A stretch of 40,246 bases of DNA, taken from the IMG/VR virus record IMGVR_UViG_3300017730_000027, positions 1 through 40,246 of that record; one strand, 5' to 3'. Position 1 is the first letter of the stretch. Every line of letters starts with the position of its first letter. This document shows positions 36,101 through 40,246 of this stretch, in pieces. The stretch is from a virus. A program made the position numbers and the translations under genes. The notes under the pieces were generated by a model. That model did no database searches. It saw nothing but the letters and a program-made list of their open reading frames with translations, and was not told the origin of the DNA.

Positions 36101-38262
36101 ACTTTTTAGAAGGTTTTCAATTAACACCGGCACACTTTAAGAGTACTTCGTATAATTACTTTGATAAGTTTATGATTTCTGATGGTTTTGAAGTAAAAGA
36201 CCAGTATGGTATAAAATCGTTTATTAAGACAAATTTAAAAAAGAAATATACTTTAATTTCTGGTGGTAATGACGTTTCTTTTGCTAACACAGTGTTTAAA
36301 GGAATACAAGTAGGTTTTAAAAATAGAAAAGAGTTTATTAATGATAAGGCTACTGAATTTGTTAAGTCTTCTGAGTTTAACGGATATAAGTTTAGCACAT
36401 TAGTAGTTGTTAATGGTGGTAATAATTCAAATGGTATATCTTATGAGGTAATTCAAAATAAAGCATTTAAGTTTGTTGTATTTTTAATTACAGTTTCTTT
36501 AGATGATTTATGGATAGACGGTGCTTTAAATAGAAAGTTATTATATGAAATGAACCATAGTTTTGTATGGGACCATGAAGATAAAAACTTTGCATATTCA
36601 GATGTTAATCTAACAGGAGCTTTAAACTTAAACGATATTAATTTTTCAAATCCGGCTGGAGATGATTATTTAATTGCTAAAGGTATTGCACACTCAAACG
36701 GTACACTACCTCAATTTTTAGATCAAATTAGCCCTGATGAAGATAATATATTTGGATTACTTCAAGTTAAGGTTAGTGATTCTAGTGGAGATGTTGTTTT
36801 TAATATGAAAATAGAGTCAATAGATGACCAAGATCAAATAACATTAGCAGGTGGTCCAGTTGATGTAAATGGCGGTGCTGTTAATGTTTCTAATATTGCT
36901 GGCTACATTCAAACGGGTGCAGAGTATGTATATAAACAAGGTGGTAAGAATGCCTTTACGTCAATCTTAGATCAATTATCAGTATCTAGTGTTTCTGATC
37001 TATTAAAGTTAAATTCTGGTGAAATTACATATACTACTGTAGAAGAAAATGGGGAGATATTAAATAATAGGTTTGAAATCGATTTTGAAAATGGAGTTGA
37101 AATTATTAAAGAGTCTAAACTAGTTACAGTATCTGATGAAGATAAACCAAAGACCTTTAAATTAAAACAAGGTACAATTGGCTATAACTTAACAGCTGGA
37201 GACACTTATTATCCATTCTTAGTTAGACATAATGGTAATTATACTGTAGATACAATTCCGGTTGTAACGTTTACAGATACTTATACACACTTTAAAACAA
37301 ATACTCTTCAAACTACATTAAATAGAGTAGAGTTAGATTTTGAAGAGCCAATGTATAAACATTCTTTAACAAGTGCCGAAGAAATTAAACTAGCTAGAGA
37401 TTATTACAAAAGATATAATAGGTGTAAAACTGCATTTAACTTAGGCTTTATACAAGATGATGGTACTCATGATTCAAACTGGGGTATCGTTAAAAACCAT
37501 TTCTATAGAAAGGTAAATGAGTCTAACGCTTCTGGTGTAACTAAATTATCCTCATCTACGGATAAACTACCACTTTACCCATTAATCGGTGAAGTTGCAA
37601 TAGACAAGAAGGATGTAAATGTGTTTAGATCCTCTTGGGATAAAAACTATTATACAAGAGCTTTATCGGGTGGTTTAACAGAGGATGTTCCAGGAACATT
37701 TGAAACTAAAGAAGAAAGATCTTATTTAGGTTCTACTATTATGAAGGTAAAAGATTCATATAATATGATTTCATTTACTACACAAACTGTAAAAACACAA
37801 GAGGAACAAGATTTAATTTTAGCTAACGATAATAATACAACAGATGTAGTTGTTTTTGAAGATAAAAAATATGTATATTTAGATTTCTACATTACTACAA
37901 CAGTTAAGAAATTATTAAGCCAAGATGGTGTTTTAGATTCGATAAATAGATTTGTAGCTGCTGCTGATTCTGCAGGTGATAAAACTACAACTAAAGATGA
38001 CGCTTTACTTTACGTTGAGAATAACTTATTAAATACGTTTAATTTAGACATAATTAAAATCTACACGAGTAGAATTAAAGGCTCAGCTTCAGAAGTTTTA
38101 TCTTCTGCTAGCATAGCAAATCTAGATGACGGAGGATATAGCAATGATACAAACTTTACTTTTAAGTCTCATGAGCAAAAGCCCCTTAATTTTAGATTGA
38201 TATATAATAAAAGATTAGGTTATTCTTATAGAATTAAACCTATGATAAAAATACAGTCATAA
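30109..38262 (+). CDS. Giant tail structural/adhesin protein with an N-terminal Ig-like domain array
   Basis: A 2717-residue protein, the largest in the window. After about 100 residues of a small N-terminal module, a Thr-rich linker (about 97-106, TLTTTTTTAAP) leads to a chain of beta-sandwich domains: Calx-beta-like (107-212; LTVNEGDTFNVVFQY), two cadherin/Big-like domains each opened by N-Q-P-P-V (about 222-330 and 342-443), and a putative Ig domain opened by NNPPQF (about 445-543; ITATDPNGDVVTI). Residues 545-1090 contain Cys-bearing repeats (SSACSQERTS; ACYECSIQ). From about 1100 to the end is a long non-repetitive beta-rich body resembling a baseplate-to-fibre scaffold. Ig-like domains on phage virions commonly bind surface glycans. 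Having the adhesive array at the N-terminus is unusual if that end is the virion anchor. Confidence 0.62.
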   Translation: MANISFQLNTTAGFTTAAGAITNWGTGTVITAWADMAGQDLANGETVYENNDENPDAASGTLSSAFTGNATDFFAFEKSDGTIAAVQIDAAGLVSTLTTTTTTAAPQYTITVTPGLTVNEGDTFNVVFQYAGGGTTGLTVTGSATEADFSTWPTGIGTGNTTGTLDFTGGNTVDLEFTVDQDASFNEGSENIIFTLTDGTTETVNITDSSTNQPPVAGAGNFTVQQTGTGNDEVTIDLSGTGVSDPENDALTWIITSLPGNGDLYDNALQNTVLSTVPYTITQDPNGDAYKVVYKPGNTFIGNTSFQYKVQDSNGQDSGVATISISVTQPQNQPPVATNVSDTFQAGSSVNKFFSREATDDDSGVTFEWCLNDGPPATIQTLAQINSALSHGTVAPTSGEGFVYTTTTILNPNDTTVSDIFYFKAIDAEGEEDIGQVQFQLQPPGNNPPQFNANPPSNAIEIEQGSAWTNSTPITATDPNGDVVTITIVSIGGTDTGAIANFSNGVLSVTGTQANATITVTLRATDEFGESGTDITYSFTVQGVPYRALKKSTFTNSDSSACSQERTSSPAYYYDTGNGGATFLGDLTTGGFLYTTSALTSKVIPTSNSNTWVSVEENIGQNVTIRAIKLNGADGAIEEILSCTVTGGAAWPILIRYAANDNLYCDGVYEEGEAWQNIADGATLTDVVSVGGQLFTSEYYANQYAGSIAPAEFLLENGIYNQADDVEIPSRGYYFYNSGWQTNPNPEANDPTNDPNSIVTVDRLYVCQPDIVYQNKSIDVYWYTADPANIGSVCSAKNGLTWNESKDNFDPITIYYRQDVEDTDTWTLLDIAKNQTLVFISALAAENKNYPLLQPSSVLLDSTSGEFVLWDNENYTGYDGSYRWYAFSPDDGNSLTQDNLLEVATDTSVLGTCTDGIMGPDADYSRPALWTISSGQPFLIGAPSGSRNSMYYAFYGCETELNPGIPGGTPYYPVYIVDGMSDYLEFGLSGVSYINDFVNTITNSSLSRAQIKTESGKCFTYTNAIIATNIEEAVSFMNAEIDGITGDVPAIAVSINAIDLGFGSQANVSWKEVNQSDSTACYECSIQTGGGWSTYTFPSINNADILNRTIPNFDLEENYTLDNVSRPLLRTNPKLSTNAKLVANSTDQIFIESIDATKELASVEYKKWELNPGGAWSYDLYKFFKNNATPSDMIYSTRVDYSNFAVQDSFDKQIEEVYHYGTTYNYSKLHDEDLRMLAPIWLDKDIPKRFVIFRVNDPVGEMDFDTRSNFNNIQDILKNSEIVKTFDLTSESSLGKYIRNHVNSESFPKAPVQFNFAREEKSSFKGIDLGKGGFTSKGEYLYKDFVRSDNPLISSNALITDGFERNNLACANLINLEFLFDDNNAPDYSINRYFGLYVNDIDSGYGSLLSSNNGSAIFKSLNSYINESPDSAIPSFKQISSTPTLGYLSVSDKFYKISPKSSYDSKSLNVIVEDSANEIPNEIKIDTNGNSIDIVKEDSAGFDFVKFSVTGTPAINDRFVVFESRESSYSIKFLRHIPNEAWTLVINNAGTVITSQIILQSSLYASFLSIKNLFANEANIDVTWDLDNKELFITEKIATLGDLEVSFTPVDALTSSSIAKVTQIQTSVNLDNSTFFATHGLESGTFDSTSFSLQGSNIDIARAMVGCINNSPINFEAVREDGSSEFYVKSKVKGYRLLQSGVLIPNANANDFITLENRDTQTVLSPNGLLKLSTSILNDNEVYYMSGGNSAGKSVLVTKDSVSDIVIGDMLPTVSTGLYNKVIDIVDDIERSNSIYKKLILEKVNTLESGEENIYADNIVKLGLFSAYDIHDMNFDFYDRSNSDLKELEYETSATINYEPERSPSNTLTVFGNDYDLTPDNYFSGISDILPEETLDEYNEIKLWSEYDRLEENNLKEFVVRSRVVPNINKWALKDSLTVREQPYYLNANEAFGRTNFSPDFGAVGRDRLSMTHEWFYMDSMPKYLQYNQLNDTFSYVNFLEGFQLTPAHFKSTSYNYFDKFMISDGFEVKDQYGIKSFIKTNLKKKYTLISGGNDVSFANTVFKGIQVGFKNRKEFINDKATEFVKSSEFNGYKFSTLVVVNGGNNSNGISYEVIQNKAFKFVVFLITVSLDDLWIDGALNRKLLYEMNHSFVWDHEDKNFAYSDVNLTGALNLNDINFSNPAGDDYLIAKGIAHSNGTLPQFLDQISPDEDNIFGLLQVKVSDSSGDVVFNMKIESIDDQDQITLAGGPVDVNGGAVNVSNIAGYIQTGAEYVYKQGGKNAFTSILDQLSVSSVSDLLKLNSGEITYTTVEENGEILNNRFEIDFENGVEIIKESKLVTVSDEDKPKTFKLKQGTIGYNLTAGDTYYPFLVRHNGNYTVDTIPVVTFTDTYTHFKTNTLQTTLNRVELDFEEPMYKHSLTSAEEIKLARDYYKRYNRCKTAFNLGFIQDDGTHDSNWGIVKNHFYRKVNESNASGVTKLSSSTDKLPLYPLIGEVAIDKKDVNVFRSSWDKNYYTRALSGGLTEDVPGTFETKEERSYLGSTIMKVKDSYNMISFTTQTVKTQEEQDLILANDNNTTDVVVFEDKKYVYLDFYITTTVKKLLSQDGVLDSINRFVAAADSAGDKTTTKDDALLYVENNLLNTFNLDIIKIYTSRIKGSASEVLSSASIANLDDGGYSNDTNFTFKSHEQKPLNFRLIYNKRLGYSYRIKPMIKIQS

Positions 38263-38265
38263 GAA

Positions 38266-40167
38266 ATGGCCATTAACATTCAAGAAATACTACACCCTAG
38301 TGACTCCGATAGTATCAAGTTCGCGAAGATTAACTATAACTTCGACCAGATACTAGCAAATGGCGGTGGACCTGTTGGACCTAAAGGTCAAAAGGGAAAC
38401 CAAGGTGTCGTTGGTCAAACAGGCGAGCAGGGTATACAAGGTGAAAAAGGTACTAAAGGGGATTCAGGTGAGACTACTAGCCCATGGAAATCTATTGCGA
38501 TAGATTTAAACACACAAGATGGTGTAGATAACCTTACAATTTTAAAACCTAAACCAGATACTGATCTAGAAACTCCTGTTATTTGGCTAGGAGATTCTTC
38601 TTTTGTTAATTCAGGTCAGACTTTAAACGATGGAGATACTACATTAAGATCTACTTTGAATGTTAGTAGACATTATGATATTAATAACTCTGCAGTCAAT
38701 GCTGAATATATGACTTTTTGGCATGATGCTAATAATAAAATAAAATTAGATTCTGAAGATCAGTCTGGATATGTTAGATTTAATCTATCTCCTGTAACTC
38801 CACTTGTTGGAAGTGCACCGGATATTAGATTTCAGATTAATATTCCTACAATACATACTGAGACTTTTAGATTAGATAATATGGCTGCCACTGGTGTATT
38901 AGCATCTGGTATGGTTAGATATAATTCAGGTGGTCAAAAGTTTGAAGGTTATATTGATGGTGCATGGGTTGAATTTTGTACAGCGCCATGTGGAAGCGGA
39001 GGCACTGATGCTATTTCATTCTCTCCTGCAGATGATTTAACACTTAACGCTGATGGAACTCCGTTTGGAGATTCTATTTCATTTGCTCCGGTAGGTGATT
39101 TAACACTTAATAACGATGGTACGGTAGCTTCTTCTACACCTACACTTCCTGTTATTACTAACTTTGATGCTTACGCGGTGACTGGTTCTTCAACTGAGAT
39201 AGAATGTTATTGGGACAGTATCTCAGACTCTACTGACGTTACTATTACTTGGGGTACGGGCGGTAGCTTCACAAACGTAGGAAGTTATACGGTAACTAAT
39301 TACGGTTCCGATACTTATACTATAACAGGGTTGACTGCAAGCACTGCTTATTCTATTAGAATGACTGCTACAAATGCAAATGGCAATGATGTAGAAGAAA
39401 AAACTGCGACAACAGAAGCGGCTGCGACAACTCAAGCGCCAACAGGAGTAACTGGAAGTTTTGATATACAATATGCTGATAACGAATATGATGCATGTAA
39501 TGGTGGTGGAAACGCTACACTTCTTCAAAATCAAGCATTGACAATATCTAATAATACAAATCCAAGTGTTTCAGATTGGAATAACGCAGCGGTAGCTGAG
39601 GGTGTAAGTTTAATGAGTTCTGGAGGGTATTTTACAATACAAGATATAACGGATCATGAGGGAAACACACTCGTCATGGTAGACAATGTTTATGAAGTAG
39701 ACCAGAATGGTACTCTTGGATCGCAGGTCCAATGTTCTACTGTAACTACTCAAGCGCCTGCGACAACTCAAGCGCCTAACGACTTTGATTTTACTAATGG
39801 ACAAATGACTAACCCATCCGGAAGCTTAATAACCTTTAGTAATGGAGGATTAAATACTCTTGGAATAATTACAGGTGGTGGAAGTATAGCGATTAATTTT
39901 GATTCAAGCACTAGCGTATCACAGAGTGATTTTTCTCTTCCTAATTTTGTTAATTGGGCTAATAGTAACCCACTAACTTACAATGGTTCGAGTGACGATG
40001 GTACCTTGAATTTAACGGTTAATCCAAATACCGGAAGTAATGCTAATGCCAGAACTGGTAATGTAACTTACCAAGGCACAGCGCCGATGAATAATGTGAG
40101 CGCAGTAACAATACAACAAGACGGTACTGTAATATCAGGTCCATCAGGTCCTCAATCGAATTATTAA
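38266..40167 (+). CDS. Distal tail-fibre protein with collagen-like, Fn3 and BACON-like domains
   Basis: A 633-residue probable receptor-binding fibre. The N-terminus (INIQEILHPSDSDSIKFAKI then NYNFDQIL) matches the module at the start of the gene at 23783. A collagen-like Gly-X-Y run follows (about 36-69; GPVGPKGQKGNQGVVGQTGE onward), then a beta-rich region, two 21-residue repeats (248-289), an Fn3 domain (about 293-380; NFDAYAVTGSSTEIECYWDS to YSIRMTATNANGN), and TTQAP linkers flanking a Cys-containing domain (about 394-497). The last about 115 residues (504-618), with NLTVNPNTGSNANARTGNVT and the closing AVTIQQDG, resemble a BACON domain, a Bacteroidota-associated glycan- or mucin-binding fold. 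It starts 3 nt after the giant gene. Confidence 0.7.
   Translation: MAINIQEILHPSDSDSIKFAKINYNFDQILANGGGPVGPKGQKGNQGVVGQTGEQGIQGEKGTKGDSGETTSPWKSIAIDLNTQDGVDNLTILKPKPDTDLETPVIWLGDSSFVNSGQTLNDGDTTLRSTLNVSRHYDINNSAVNAEYMTFWHDANNKIKLDSEDQSGYVRFNLSPVTPLVGSAPDIRFQINIPTIHTETFRLDNMAATGVLASGMVRYNSGGQKFEGYIDGAWVEFCTAPCGSGGTDAISFSPADDLTLNADGTPFGDSISFAPVGDLTLNNDGTVASSTPTLPVITNFDAYAVTGSSTEIECYWDSISDSTDVTITWGTGGSFTNVGSYTVTNYGSDTYTITGLTASTAYSIRMTATNANGNDVEEKTATTEAAATTQAPTGVTGSFDIQYADNEYDACNGGGNATLLQNQALTISNNTNPSVSDWNNAAVAEGVSLMSSGGYFTIQDITDHEGNTLVMVDNVYEVDQNGTLGSQVQCSTVTTQAPATTQAPNDFDFTNGQMTNPSGSLITFSNGGLNTLGIITGGGSIAINFDSSTSVSQSDFSLPNFVNWANSNPLTYNGSSDDGTLNLTVNPNTGSNANARTGNVTYQGTAPMNNVSAVTIQQDGTVISGPSGPQSNY
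39007..39132 (+). repeat. 63-nt tandem coding repeat in the fibre gene
   Basis: Two adjacent 63-nt units, 39007-39069 and 39070-39132, encode DAISFSPADDLTLNADGTPFG and DSISFAPVGDLTLNNDGTVA(S). GATTTAACACTTAA is identical in both. It lies between the shaft region and the Fn3 domain. Confidence 0.75.
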
Positions 40168-40197
40168 AATAATGGATAGCATATAATATAAGATATA

Positions 40198-40246
40198 TGA
40201 AAGACAAAATAAAAAATATATTAGCAAATAGAACTCTGGTAACTTT
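40198..40246 (+). CDS. Start of a further gene, cut by the window edge
   Basis: ATG at 40198 opens a frame reading MKDKIKNILANRTLVT to the window end without a stop. The 30-nt gap before it is A/T-rich and contains TATAATATA-like sequence (40183-40190) and a GATATATG string that overlaps the start codon. Composition fits a real start, but only 16 residues are visible, so no function can be assigned. Confidence 0.4.

Noticed and set aside
30397-40120. Diversity-generating retroelement acting on the fibre genes
   Set aside because: No reverse transcriptase gene and no template/variable repeat pair with adenine-specific differences was seen in this window.
1-40246. tRNA genes, CRISPR arrays, transposons or integrase
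   Set aside because: No cloverleaf-like segments, regularly spaced repeats or transposase/recombinase motifs were seen on reading.

Overview
The window is a virion-morphogenesis segment of a large, AT-rich tailed phage of the contractile-tail (T4-like myovirus) type. Three observations make a Bacteroidota (probably marine flavobacterial) host likely. First, most starts lack a clear Shine-Dalgarno sequence and have A/T-rich leaders. Second, the window encodes a ribosomal-protein-S1-like protein whose N-terminal W-D-x-[FY]-E motif resembles, as I remember it, Bacteroidota S1. Third, the distal fibre protein ends in a BACON-like domain. Family names rest on motif recognition and gene order; no database search was run.

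Layout. Positions 1-5967 hold an accessory and metabolic stretch: an unknown gene, a strong intrinsic terminator, dCMP deaminase, a DinG/Rad3-type Fe-S helicase, a 2OG-Fe(II) oxygenase, and five small unknown genes packed with stop/start overlaps, two of which overlap by 95 nt. Positions 6022-14134 hold the baseplate hub block: a large structural protein, a gp53-like wedge protein, a gp27/gpD-like hub, a tube-like protein with 17-residue C-terminal repeats, a gp5-like OB-fold spike without a lysozyme domain, and a large unknown protein. Positions 14143-14791 hold the only minus-strand genes, two small unknowns. The 175-nt divergent region that follows carries two GATATATAA motifs and a nested inverted repeat. 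The S1-like gene and an amidoligase-like gene with a repetitive C-terminus come next.

From 17641 to 40167 the tail block resumes in T4-like order: a structural protein, gp25-like, gp6/baseplate-J-like, a small linker gene, a gp7/gpI-like protein, a short fibre-type protein, two large structural proteins, a 2717-residue protein with an N-terminal array of Ig-like domains, and a collagen-like/Fn3/BACON-like fibre protein. A further gene probably starts at 40198.

The structural genes should build the baseplate, from central spike through wedges to peripheral fibres. The dCMP deaminase serves nucleotide supply. The S1-like and amidoligase genes are the least expected members: they sit inside the tail cluster behind the same kind of TATA-like motif that precedes structural genes, so they may be expressed late. 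No tRNA, CRISPR array, integrase, transposase, capsid or terminase gene was recognised. No gene-free stretch exceeds 300 nt.
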